From an uncultured Gemmatimonadota bacterium (GTDB lineage Bacteria > Gemmatimonadota > Gemmatimonadetes > Gemmatimonadales > GWC2-71-9), in assembly GCA_913009915.1 (NCBI GenBank), contig CAJVYZ010000015.1, positions 1 through 13,543 on the forward strand: a DNA stretch of 13,543 nucleotides, read 5' to 3'. The position numbers were made by a program, and so were the translations under genes. Shown here in pieces: positions 6,355 through 11,602 of this stretch. Position 1 is the first letter of the stretch, and each line of letters begins with the position of its first letter. Under the pieces are notes generated by a model that was given only the letters and a program-made list of their open reading frames with translations, had not been told where the DNA came from and did not search any database.

Positions 6355-6433
6355 CCATCTTCCCACCACACGCCAGTCAGATTGCCGGGCGCGCGACACC
6401 AGCGGCCATGGCCCGGTGCTATCGGCGTAACTC

Positions 6434-6462
6434 TTGCCGAAACATACAAATACTTATATATC
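6434..6462 (+). promoter_or_regulatory. Promoter before orphan HTH antitoxin
   Basis: TTGCCG (6434-6439), a 17-base spacer and TATATC (6457-6462) make a fair sigma-70 type promoter, set in an AT-rich patch unlike its surroundings. It would transcribe the toxin-tail remnant and the HTH gene at 6579. Confidence 0.5.
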
Positions 6463-6477
6463 AGTGGTGCTGGATAA

Positions 6478-6567
6478 GGAACTGCGAACGAGACGCACCG
6501 GATAGCAGACATCGAGATGGCCAAGAAGCGGCTGGCCGAAGTCAATGTGCTCCGGAAGCACTTGTAG
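6478..6567 (+). pseudogene. Probable C-terminal remnant of a Gp49/RelE-like toxin
   Basis: After an in-frame TAA at 6475-6477 the frame stays open for 29 codons to a TAG at 6565. Its residues ADIEMAKKRLAEVNV resemble the last helix of phage-derived Gp49-like (HigB-type) toxins, which usually ends in a TP-x-x-(E/D)I-x-x-AKKR-type sequence. It sits exactly where the toxin gene of an HTH_37-type pair should be, 11 bases before the antitoxin ATG. The rest of the toxin is missing between the promoter and this tail. The match rests on a short motif, so moderate confidence only. Confidence 0.5.
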
Positions 6568-6578
6568 GAGAACTAGAA

Positions 6579-6881
6579 ATGGCTAAGAGAAAGAGTCGAC
6601 GCTCGAGCAGCAACGTCTCTCGTGATCTCAGTTTCGGCCCCGAGGAGGCGGAAAACCTCCGCGTGCGCGCCGATCTGATGATCGCGCTCGGCAAGCTCAT
6701 CGAGGATCGGGGCCTGACCCAGGTCAAAGCGGCCAAGCTCTTTGGCGTATCCCAGCCCCGGGTGAGTGATCTCGTTCGTGGCAAGATCGAGCGCTTCAGT
6801 GTGGACACCCTCATCGCCATGCTCTGGGCGGCGGGTGTGCAGGTGACTGTCACCACGAAGCAGCGTACCAGAGTCGCCTAA
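6579..6881 (+). CDS. XRE/HTH_37-type antitoxin, apparently orphan
   Basis: 100 residues from the ATG at 6579, preceded by AGGAGA at 6566-6571. The N-terminal 20 residues are basic and Ser-rich. The helix-turn-helix is in the middle and C-terminal part: LTQVKAAKLFGVSQPRVSDL (about residues 46-65) followed by VRGKIERFSVDTLIAML, as in HigA-2/HTH_37 antitoxins of XRE type, which in pairs with Gp49-like toxins usually lie downstream of the toxin. Here only a probable toxin tail precedes it. Its stop is 18 bp from the stop of the convergent HigA-type gene on the other strand, so the two antitoxin genes face each other. It may act as a free repressor or an anti-addiction factor against related toxins. 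Confidence 0.85.
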   Translation: MAKRKSRRSSSNVSRDLSFGPEEAENLRVRADLMIALGKLIEDRGLTQVKAAKLFGVSQPRVSDLVRGKIERFSVDTLIAMLWAAGVQVTVTTKQRTRVA

Positions 6882-6899
6882 TCAGGCAAGGGTTGGCCA

Positions 6900-7232
6900 C
6901 TACCTCGCGAGCCCCTTGCCGCGTTCGGCTATCGCCCGTCCGATGTCCCCCCGGGTAGAACCCAGCGCCAGCAGGCAGCGCACCAGCAGGTCGATGGAAA
7001 CCGATCGATCAGCGGCCTCCATCTTGGCCACCCTGGACTGACTCGAGCCGACCCGTTGTGCCAACACCGCTTGCGACATCTTCCTGGCACGGCGGCGAGC
7101 TTTGAGTTCCGTCGCCAGAGCCAGGCGTACGTCTATGAGGGCGGCCTCGACGTCCGAGAGGTCGAGGAATTCGCCCGCATCGCCAACGCGCCAACCGGCA
7201 CGCTCCAGTGCTTCTTGCTTACTCGTCTTCAT
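6900..7232 (-). CDS. XRE-family antitoxin (HigA-like)
   Basis: 110 residues. An N-terminal region (1-45, GEFLDLSDVEAALIDVRLAL) is followed by a classical helix-turn-helix: LKARRRARKMSQAVLAQRVG then SSQSRVAKMEA and SVSIDLLVRCLLALG (about residues 43-92). This layout is usual for HigA-type antitoxins placed after a Gp49-like toxin. It begins 63 bases after the toxin stop on the same strand, in toxin-first order. It should neutralise the toxin at 7296-7628 and repress the shared promoter. Confidence 0.87.
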   Translation of the reverse strand: MKTSKQEALERAGWRVGDAGEFLDLSDVEAALIDVRLALATELKARRRARKMSQAVLAQRVGSSQSRVAKMEAADRSVSIDLLVRCLLALGSTRGDIGRAIAERGKGLAR

Positions 7233-7295
7233 AGTCGGATACCACGTCCTCGTTTGCTGCCGGCCGGAGTCTCCTCCCTGGCCCTGGAGAGTATC

Positions 7296-7628
7296 TCACG
7301 TCACCTCGTCGTATCGGCGGATCCGGGCCTTGCAGGTGTTGATGACCGTCCTCGGCGTCGACTTCGACGTCTTGCCGAATACCTCCAGGATGACGATCGC
7401 ATCGTGGTCGATCCGGTGGATGATCCGCCACGTCCGGTCCCTGTCGTTGATCCGCAGTTCGTGACACCGTCTGCCGATCACGGGCATGGGGCGAGAGCGC
7501 GGCATCGATAGCCGTTCTCCCATCTGAAGGAGCCGAAGGAGATAGCCAGCCTCCAGCCTAGCCTCCGCGGACATGGGCGGTGTCTTGATCTCCCCTTCCA
7601 ACCAGACCAGAGGTTTGTCACCATCCAT
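7296..7628 (-). CDS. Gp49-like/HigB-type toxin (RelE superfamily)
   Basis: 110 residues. It carries the stretches KPLVWLEGEIKTPP (5-18), EARLEAGYLLRLLQ, MPVIGRRCHELRI and WRIIHRIDHDAIVILEVFGK, ending in a TPRTVINTCKARI helix: the full length and order of phage-derived Gp49-like toxins, which belong to the RelE fold and typically inhibit translation by cutting mRNA on the ribosome. The ATG at 7628 opens the gene with the operator repeats just upstream (7632-7688). The HigA-like antitoxin follows downstream. No residue needed for the fold seems missing, so this is likely an active module. Confidence 0.88.
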   Translation of the reverse strand: MDGDKPLVWLEGEIKTPPMSAEARLEAGYLLRLLQMGERLSMPRSRPMPVIGRRCHELRINDRDRTWRIIHRIDHDAIVILEVFGKTSKSTPRTVINTCKARIRRYDEVT

Positions 7629-7631
7629 GAT

Positions 7632-7688
7632 ATGTCATTTTCGACATGATGTCAAGATTGACATATCCTGACTGCCAACAACTTGTCG
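7632..7688. promoter_or_regulatory. HigBA operator region, copy 1 of a direct repeat
   Basis: Just upstream of the toxin start lie ATGTCA (7632-7637), CGACAT (7642-7647), ATGTCA (7649-7654) and TGACAT (7659-7664), with TATGTCA (7631-7637) and TGACATA (7659-7665) as perfect 7-bp inverted arms. On the minus strand TTGACA (7655-7650) is a -35 candidate, although its spacing to the start codon is short. Bases 7635-7688 recur at 8885-8938 with few changes. Confidence 0.6.
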
Positions 7689-7859
7689 ATCCTCTCGACC
7701 AGAGGTCACTCGTGTGCGCTGAGATGGCATCGATCATCAGTAGCGGGACGCCATCAACGATCCGAAAAACGGCCGCACACCCCTCTTCGTGCTGACCCTA
7801 TGAAACGTGTGCATGGCTGGCCCGGCAGCCTGAGCCAACTCTTGCGCAGCCACCACAGC

Positions 7860-7897
7860 GTACCCATATTAGATACATATGACCTCAGAATGGGTAC
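7860..7897 (+). promoter_or_regulatory. Inverted repeat before second nucleotidyltransferase gene
   Basis: Perfect 8-bp arms GTACCCAT (7860-7867) and ATGGGTAC (7890-7897) flank an AT-rich core, ending 13 bases before the ATG. Position and symmetry suit an autoregulatory operator for the winged HTH of the gene that follows. The sequence differs from the CATAC operators of the first MNT operon, so cross-regulation is unlikely. The stretch 7689-7859 shows nothing else. Confidence 0.5.
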
Positions 7898-7910
7898 ATT
7901 TGTAACTATT

Positions 7911-8531
7911 ATGGATACACCAACACACGACTCGATCACAGAAGCCCTCTTCGGGAAGACCAGGCGGAACGTACTCACTCTCTTGTTCGGTCGGCCCGAT
8001 GAGTCCTTCTACCTACGGCAAATCACCCGCGAAACTAGAACCGGAATCGGGTCGGTCCAGCGTGAACTGCGTCGACTCACCGGGGCCGGTCTGGTAACCC
8101 GCGCTCCTCTAGGGAACCAGGTCCACTTCCGAGCCAATCGCGATTCACCAGTGTTCGAAGAGCTTCACGGCCTCATGAAGAAGACCACCGGGCTGGCCGA
8201 GGTCGTCCGTTCGGCTTTGGTGAAGCTCGAGGAAAAAATCCACGTTGCATTCGTGTTTGGGTCCGTAGCCAAGGGGTCACACTCCACATATAGTGACGTC
8301 GACCTGTTGATCGTCGGGGATCTTGGGCTCAGGGATGTCGTTCCGCTACTGTCGCCCGTGCAAGACCAACTCGGACGAGAGGTGAACCCAACCGTTTACC
8401 GGCCGGAGGAATTCCGCTCATTGAGCGAGAACGACAATCATTTCCTCGGGCGAGTGCTGCGACAGCCGAGAATTCTCATCCTGGGCAACGAAGATGAGCT
8501 TGGACAACTGGCTGGCAAACCGCTGGCTTAG
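7911..8531 (+). CDS. Second winged-HTH/nucleotidyltransferase (MNT) protein
   Basis: 206 residues from the ATG at 7911; the frame is open further upstream, but that part crosses the operator and is not conserved. A winged HTH (residues 15-75: FYLRQITRETRTGIGSVQRE, wing PLGNQVHF) is fused to a nucleotidyltransferase with FVFGS (G117, S118), ten residues, then D129-V-D131. The layout matches the protein at 5250-5819, and both keep the INP/VNP-TVYxxEEF stretch near the C-terminus, so they are paralogues or parallel acquisitions. Its HEPN partner begins inside its 3' end (ATG at 8494) but is broken. The protein may survive as a transcription regulator or an AMP-transferase without its toxin. Confidence 0.85.
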   Translation: MDTPTHDSITEALFGKTRRNVLTLLFGRPDESFYLRQITRETRTGIGSVQRELRRLTGAGLVTRAPLGNQVHFRANRDSPVFEELHGLMKKTTGLAEVVRSALVKLEEKIHVAFVFGSVAKGSHSTYSDVDLLIVGDLGLRDVVPLLSPVQDQLGREVNPTVYRPEEFRSLSENDNHFLGRVLRQPRILILGNEDELGQLAGKPLA

Positions 8532-8565
8532 AACCCCCATGAAGCGATCTCGGGAGAAACGCTGA
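8494..8565 (+). pseudogene. HEPN gene remnant (first ~13 codons)
   Basis: An ATG inside the end of the nucleotidyltransferase gene opens a frame reading MSLDNWLANRWLR, which aligns with SLEAWAENGWLQ of the intact HEPN protein at 4829-5263. After RT the frame continues as unrelated residues to a TGA at 8563. If one C is added to the C-run at 8534-8538 the text resumes as PHEA, like RHEA of the intact copy, but then diverges. So the gene seems to have suffered a 1-base deletion and then replacement of its body. Confidence 0.65.
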
Positions 8566-8610
8566 CCAATCAGACGGATCGCGGCATCGGCGCCATACTC
8601 GGACTCGCCT

Positions 8611-8859
8611 GTGGCGACGAACGCGGGAGAGGGCACCCATTCCCGGTCTACGTTGATGTACCCCTTCCCCCTGTATGCTACAGTCGCCGACAGGTCGGTT
8701 ACGGAAATGGCGCGTGACGTCCTGGGCCAAGACTTGATCGCCTCCGACTGGGCGCAGTTAGCCAGACTGCAACCGTTCTTCCGCAGCAAGCCCGGTGACA
8801 CGGTGTCGTTCGACAAGCAGGTAGAACTCTTGTGCGACTGGATTGGGCAGAGAGTCTAG
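8611..8859 (+). CDS. Small ORF of unknown nature
   Basis: 82 codons in the same frame as the broken HEPN start (after its TGA at 8563). The initiation codon is uncertain: GTG at 8611 or ATG at 8656 are possible. The second half (DWAQLARLQPFFRSKPGDTV, then SFDKQVELLCDWIGQ) looks protein-like and may be the 3' end of another gene fused here by recombination. No family is recognised and no ribosome site is evident. Likely a fragment. Confidence 0.3.
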   Translation: MATNAGEGTHSRSTLMYPFPLYATVADRSVTEMARDVLGQDLIASDWAQLARLQPFFRSKPGDTVSFDKQVELLCDWIGQRV

Positions 8860-8884
8860 ACCTAGGCCGCCCAGGAGGGCCATT

Positions 8885-8938
8885 TCATTTTCGACATTGA
8901 TGTCAAGATTGACATACCACGGACTGCCACGACTTCTC
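8885..8938. repeat. HigBA operator region, copy 2 of a direct repeat
   Basis: Starts TCATTTTCGACAT, has one extra T, then GATGTCAAGATTGACATA and a weaker match up to GACTT; same orientation as 7635-7688. No toxin gene follows on the minus strand, so the operator is stranded. The two copies bracket the second nucleotidyltransferase module. Confidence 0.75.
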
Positions 8939-8957
8939 GGAACTCGAGCGAGATCTT

Positions 8958-8979
8958 GGGGCGACGCATGCGTCGCCCC
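8958..8979. repeat. REP-like perfect palindrome, copy 1
   Basis: A 22-base perfect palindrome with arms GGGGCGACGCA/TGCGTCGCCCC, 9 bases before the -35 of the RHH/RelE operon. The 20-base core recurs at 9556, 9631, 9707, 9783, 10539 and 11457. Confidence 0.9.
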
Positions 8980-8987
8980 TACCGGGC

Positions 8988-9016
8988 TTGACGTTATGAC
9001 GTCATAACGCTATAAT
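8988..9016 (+). promoter_or_regulatory. Leaderless promoter with palindromic operator in the spacer
   Basis: TTGACG (8988-8993), a 17-base spacer and a perfect TATAAT (9011-9016). A 16-bp perfect palindrome GTTATGACGTCATAAC (8993-9008) fills the spacer, so a bound repressor would block polymerase. The ATG at 9023 is only 6 bases after the -10 box, so transcription should start at or next to the start codon. The RHH antitoxin is the expected binder. Confidence 0.88.
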
Positions 9017-9022
9017 GTCAAC

Positions 9023-9253
9023 ATGCCTACGCAGAAGCGTGCGACCGTCTATTTCGACCCCGCCCTCCACCGAGCCCTGCGGTTCAAGGCCGCCGAGACC
9101 GAGCAGTCCATATCGGACCTGGTAAACGAGGCCGTGCGGATGAGCCTCTTCGAGGATGCCGAGGACCTGGCTGCTTTCGATGAGCGGGCCGGCGAGCCGG
9201 TCTTACTCTTCGAGGACGTGCTGAAGGATCTCCAACGGCGTGGCAAACTATAG
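9023..9253 (+). CDS. Ribbon-helix-helix (CopG-type) antitoxin
   Basis: 76 residues. The N-terminal strand RATVYFDPALHRALRFKA followed by ETEQSISDLVNEAVRMSL is a standard ribbon-helix-helix (residues 6-42). The tail (43-76) is acidic (EDAEDLAAFDERAG) and should wrap the toxin. The likely leaderless start explains the absence of a ribosome site. It shares 14 bases with the toxin gene. Its palindromic operator lies in the promoter, so the pair is probably autoregulated. Confidence 0.88.
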   Translation: MPTQKRATVYFDPALHRALRFKAAETEQSISDLVNEAVRMSLFEDAEDLAAFDERAGEPVLLFEDVLKDLQRRGKL

Positions 9254-9503
9254 GGTCCTCATCAAACGGTCGGCTGCAAAGGAACTCGAAGCGCTGCCGG
9301 CCAAGGACCGTCGGCGAGTAGCCACCCGAATCCAACAACTGGGCTCCGACCCACGACCTCCCGGGTGCGAAAAACTTTCCGGCCAGGATCGGTATCGGAT
9401 CCGTCAGGGCAACTACCGGATCATCTACTCGATCGCAGACGCGGTGCTCACCATAGTTGTCGTCAAGGTCGGACATCGGCGCGATGTCTATCGAAAGCGC
9501 TGA
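9240..9503 (+). CDS. RelE/ParE-family toxin
   Basis: 87 residues from a GTG at 9240 that lies within the antitoxin gene. The text follows the family: YRVLIKRSAAKELEALPAKD, RRRVATRIQQLGSDPRPPGC, KLSGQDRYRIRQGNYRIIYS and VVKVGHRRDVYRKR. The arginines in the RIRQGNYR and GHRRDVYR segments are at the usual positions for RelE-type mRNA cleavage. The gene is full length and forms the most complete RHH/RelE pair in the window. Confidence 0.88.
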   Translation: MANYRVLIKRSAAKELEALPAKDRRRVATRIQQLGSDPRPPGCEKLSGQDRYRIRQGNYRIIYSIADAVLTIVVVKVGHRRDVYRKR

Positions 9504-9539
9504 TCGCTCTGATCGTCATCACCGCCGGCGGCGGCCTCC

Positions 9540-9806
9540 GACGCCCCGGCCGTATGGGCGACGCATGCGTCGCCCCTACCATTCCCTCCACCATCGCCTA
9601 GCGCCGGCCACCTCAACACAACGGCCGTAGGGGCGACGCATGCGTCGCCCGTACCAATCCCTCCACCATCGCCTAGCCGCCGGCCACGTCATCACAACAG
9701 CCGTAGGGGCGACGCATGCGTCGCCCATACCATTCCCTCCACCATCGCCTAGCCGCCGGCCACGTCATCACAACGGCCGTAGGGGCGACGCATGCGTCGC
9801 CCGTAC
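9540..9806. repeat. Tandem array of ~76-bp units, each with a REP-like palindrome
   Basis: The core GGGCGACGCA/TGCGTCGCCC occurs at 9556-9575, 9631-9650, 9707-9726 and 9783-9802 (steps 75, 76, 76). The stretch between cores is also repeated (ctccaccatcgcctag, then gccggccac, then cacaac-ggccgtag) with few changes, so the unit is long rather than a lone palindrome. It fills the 425-bp gap between the toxin and the barrel gene. No ORF here is credible. Confidence 0.88.
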
Positions 9807-9928
9807 GATCTCTACGATTCGGCCCACCCTGCTACCACGCGGGCCATGGCTGCTTGACCCGTCCTTGACGCCCTCTTCACACCCTGATTCAGCCAGCATT
9901 CCGCTGGCGCGTCTCGCGAGGAGGTTCC

Positions 9929-10459
9929 ATGTCCCGCATTCTCGTGGTTCTGCTAATCATCACGTTGGCAGCCTCCAGCGCAGAAGCCCAACGGCCCAAC
10001 ACTCGCGAGGGCTTCTGGATCTCCTTCGGCTTCGGCGCCGGTTCGGCCAAGTTGGGCGGGGACGTCGACCTCGACCGGGAGACCGCCCTCTCCGGCTACC
10101 TCCGCATGGGCGGCACCATCTCGCCCAACTTCCTGATCGGCGGCGAATCCAACGGCTGGGTCAAGACCGAACCGAGCGACAGGACCATCGGCTTCCTCGG
10201 CCCGGTGGCCATGTTCTATCCGTCCTCCACCGGCAGCTTCTACCTCAAGGGCGGGCTCGGCTTGGTCTCGGTGGATTACCGGGGGGTTGGCAGTGGCTTT
10301 GGAGCCAGCGTCGGTCTGGGCAACGAGTTTCGCGTGGGCAAGAACTTCTCGCTCAACGTGTTCCTCAACGCGATTCAGGGGTTCGGCTTCGACACCAGTT
10401 TCGGCAATCACGTGAAACCCAACTTGGTGCAACTCGGGTTGGGCGTGACTTGGCACTAG
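9929..10459 (+). CDS. Outer-membrane beta-barrel protein
   Basis: 176 residues. GAGGAGG at 9918-9924 is a strong ribosome site, 4 bases before the ATG. Residues 1-20 form a signal peptide (ILVVLLIITLAASSAEA) with a likely cut before QRP. The mature part alternates polar and hydrophobic residues and has repeated Gly-aromatic pairs (GFWISFGFGAGSAKLGG, GSFYLKGGLGLVSVDY, SGFGASVGLGNEF, VQLGLGVTWH), as expected for eight antiparallel strands of an OmpA/OmpW-like small barrel (PF13505-type). Function cannot be stated. It stands alone between palindrome repeats. The final residues LGVTWH approximate the aromatic end of barrel proteins. Confidence 0.8.
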   Translation: MSRILVVLLIITLAASSAEAQRPNTREGFWISFGFGAGSAKLGGDVDLDRETALSGYLRMGGTISPNFLIGGESNGWVKTEPSDRTIGFLGPVAMFYPSSTGSFYLKGGLGLVSVDYRGVGSGFGASVGLGNEFRVGKNFSLNVFLNAIQGFGFDTSFGNHVKPNLVQLGLGVTWH

Positions 10460-10538
10460 GGCAAAGGCTGGAGGTGCGGAACACGCCCCGCCGGCACCTG
10501 CCCTCGCTGCCCCGCCGCCCCGCCACGCTCGTACATAT

Positions 10539-10558
10539 GGGCGACGCATGCGTCGCCC
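10539..10558. repeat. REP-like palindrome copy 6
   Basis: Same 20-base core as the 9540-9806 array (arms GGGCGACGCA/TGCGTCGCCC), between the barrel gene and the heptamer tract. The rest of 10460-10574 shows only a weak 6-bp hairpin (10472-10499). Confidence 0.88.
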
Positions 10559-10574
10559 CTACGCTACCCACTAG

Positions 10575-10670
10575 CCACGCCCTACGTCCTACGTCCTGTC
10601 CCACGTCCTACGTCCTACGTCCTACGTCCTACGTCCTGTCCCACGCCCTACGCCCTACGCCCTACGCCCT
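10575..10670. repeat. Heptanucleotide tandem repeat reaching into vapC
   Basis: From 10581: CCTACGT twice, CCTGT, CCCACGT, CCTACGT four times, CCTGT, CCCACGC, then CCTACGC three times. Unit 7 bp, with a 40-base higher-order unit seen in CCTGT-CCCACG. The last three bases of the vapC reading frame and its stop (TAG read on the minus strand) fall inside the tract. Confidence 0.9.
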
Positions 10671-11090
10671 TTTCTCGGTCGGAATCATCTCGAACCCGGC
10701 ATCTTGGAAATGCCGATCGTATGCCAACGCCCGGGTGATCCCCTCGGTCCGCATCACCTCGAAGCCGACTGCGTCGGCCAAGCTGAGTGGCTTGTCGGCG
10801 AAGGGCCGGATCCACTGCCGCATCGCGCCCGCTTCGAGCGACCGAGTGACGAATCGAACCTCGTGCGCCGGGTCGCGATAGAGGCTCTCCAGAAACGCCA
10901 AGCCGGTGGCCGCGTCGTGCCGTCTGGTCAGCAGAATGTGTATCTCGGCCACGACCAGGTTGGTGGTGACCAGCCGGGCCGCATCGTGCACCAGGGACTC
11001 ATAGGCCTGGCGCGCCGCTTCATGACCCTCTTCTCGGGGGCTCAGAGCGGCCAACCATCCCGACGTGTCGAGGTAGACCGCCTCCCTCAC
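10662..11090 (-). CDS. vapC: VapC-type PIN-domain ribonuclease toxin
   Basis: 142 residues from the GTG at 11090, which overlaps the antitoxin stop by four bases (GTGA); the longer frame upstream of it is rejected. The PIN acidic quartet is present: D8 in VYLDTSGWL, E49 in NLVVAEIHILL, D106 in LSLADAVGFEVM and D125 in ALAYDRHFQDAGF. Such toxins cut RNA, commonly tRNA or the large rRNA, with a metal bound by these residues. The last codons and the TAG stop lie in the adjacent heptamer repeat. The protein has usual length (130-145) and seems intact. Confidence 0.9.
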   Translation of the reverse strand: MREAVYLDTSGWLAALSPREEGHEAARQAYESLVHDAARLVTTNLVVAEIHILLTRRHDAATGLAFLESLYRDPAHEVRFVTRSLEAGAMRQWIRPFADKPLSLADAVGFEVMRTEGITRALAYDRHFQDAGFEMIPTEKRA

Positions 11091-11362
11091 CCGGCGGAGC
11101 CGCCATGACGGTCGCGGTAGACCTCGACCAGCCGATCGTCGAGCGCCCGGTCGGGCCGGCACTCGTCATCGGCCTCGGTGAGGGAATCGGCGAACGCCAA
11201 CATCGGACTGTTATCGGCCCCCATCTCCGCGGCGTAGGCCCGCAACCCCCGGCGCAACACCTCCGCCCGCGACAGGTCCTCCTCCTCGGCCATGCGGTCG
11301 AGGAGCTGGCGCTCGTCGTGATCGAGGTAGACCTGCAGCGGCTCACGAACTTTGCGTGGCAA
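11087..11362 (-). CDS. vapB: VapB-type antitoxin with ribbon-helix-helix
   Basis: 91 residues from a TTG at 11362; no ATG is available in frame, and the upstream frame closes at a TAA eight codons before; AAGG lies about 8 bases ahead. The N-terminal half is a ribbon-helix-helix (PLQVYLDHDERQLLDRMAEE, then LSRAEVLRRGLRAYAAEM). The C-terminal half is acidic (SLTEADDECRPDRALDDR) and should bind VapC. It is the first gene of the VapBC operon and likely represses it through the palindrome at 11381-11403. Confidence 0.88.
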   Translation of the reverse strand: MPRKVREPLQVYLDHDERQLLDRMAEEEDLSRAEVLRRGLRAYAAEMGADNSPMLAFADSLTEADDECRPDRALDDRLVEVYRDRHGGSAG

Positions 11363-11380
11363 GATGATGACCTTGGTAGA

Positions 11381-11403
11381 TTACATTAACTAAATTAATG
11401 TAA
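11381..11403 (-). promoter_or_regulatory. VapBC operator palindrome
   Basis: Perfect 9-bp arms TTACATTAA (11381-11389) and TTAATGTAA (11395-11403) with a 5-base centre, set in an AT-rich patch 18 bp upstream of the vapB start. A -10 type TGTAAT or TAATCT on the minus strand overlaps it, so binding would block transcription. Confidence 0.7.
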
Positions 11404-11456
11404 CTAACATTGGTTCGCAACAGCCGAGAACAGCCACCTCCTACGCCCCATCGTAC

Positions 11457-11476
11457 GGGCGACGCATGCGTCGCCC
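11457..11476. repeat. REP-like palindrome copy 7
   Basis: Same 20-base core as above (arms GGGCGACGCA/TGCGTCGCCC), between vapB and the kinase. The gap 11404-11602 otherwise holds no gene. Confidence 0.88.
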
Positions 11477-11602
11477 CTACAATTCGATCCACCGTGGCCC
11501 GGACCCACCGCCCCGCTGCCCTGCTGCCCCTCTGCCCCGCTAGCCATTGCCTGGCTGTGGGCTACATTGGCTCTTCACCACGTGCGAGGCGATAGCCGGC
11601 GG

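Noticed and set aside
6252..6578. Upstream extension of the HTH antitoxin frame
   Set aside because: It crosses the Phd operator and promoter; the ATG at 6579 has AGGAGA in front and begins the recognisable protein.
7683..7910. Upstream extension of the second nucleotidyltransferase
   Set aside because: The extra 76 codons cover the operator arms and show no conserved sequence; ATG 7911 fits the paralogue start.
8418..8816. Minus-strand ORF of 132 codons
   Set aside because: Overlaps the end of the nucleotidyltransferase gene by over 100 bases and shows no domain; no ribosome site seen.
8840..8900. Minus-strand 40-codon ORF starting in the operator copy at 8885
   Set aside because: Starts in the stranded operator but shows no toxin motif and ends soon; treated as chance.
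9540..9806. CRISPR-like array
   Set aside because: The spacing is regular but the intervals are repeats of each other, not unique spacers, and no cas gene is present.
9640..10881. Long plus-strand ORF of 413 codons
   Set aside because: It runs through the palindrome array, the barrel gene in another frame and the heptamer tract; its text is repetitive Arg/Pro-rich with GDACVAPT motifs from the palindrome.
10748..11162. Longer start for the PIN-domain gene at 11162
   Set aside because: The added N-terminus is Arg/Pro-rich and lies within the antitoxin gene; the GTGA overlap at 11090 gives a normal VapC.
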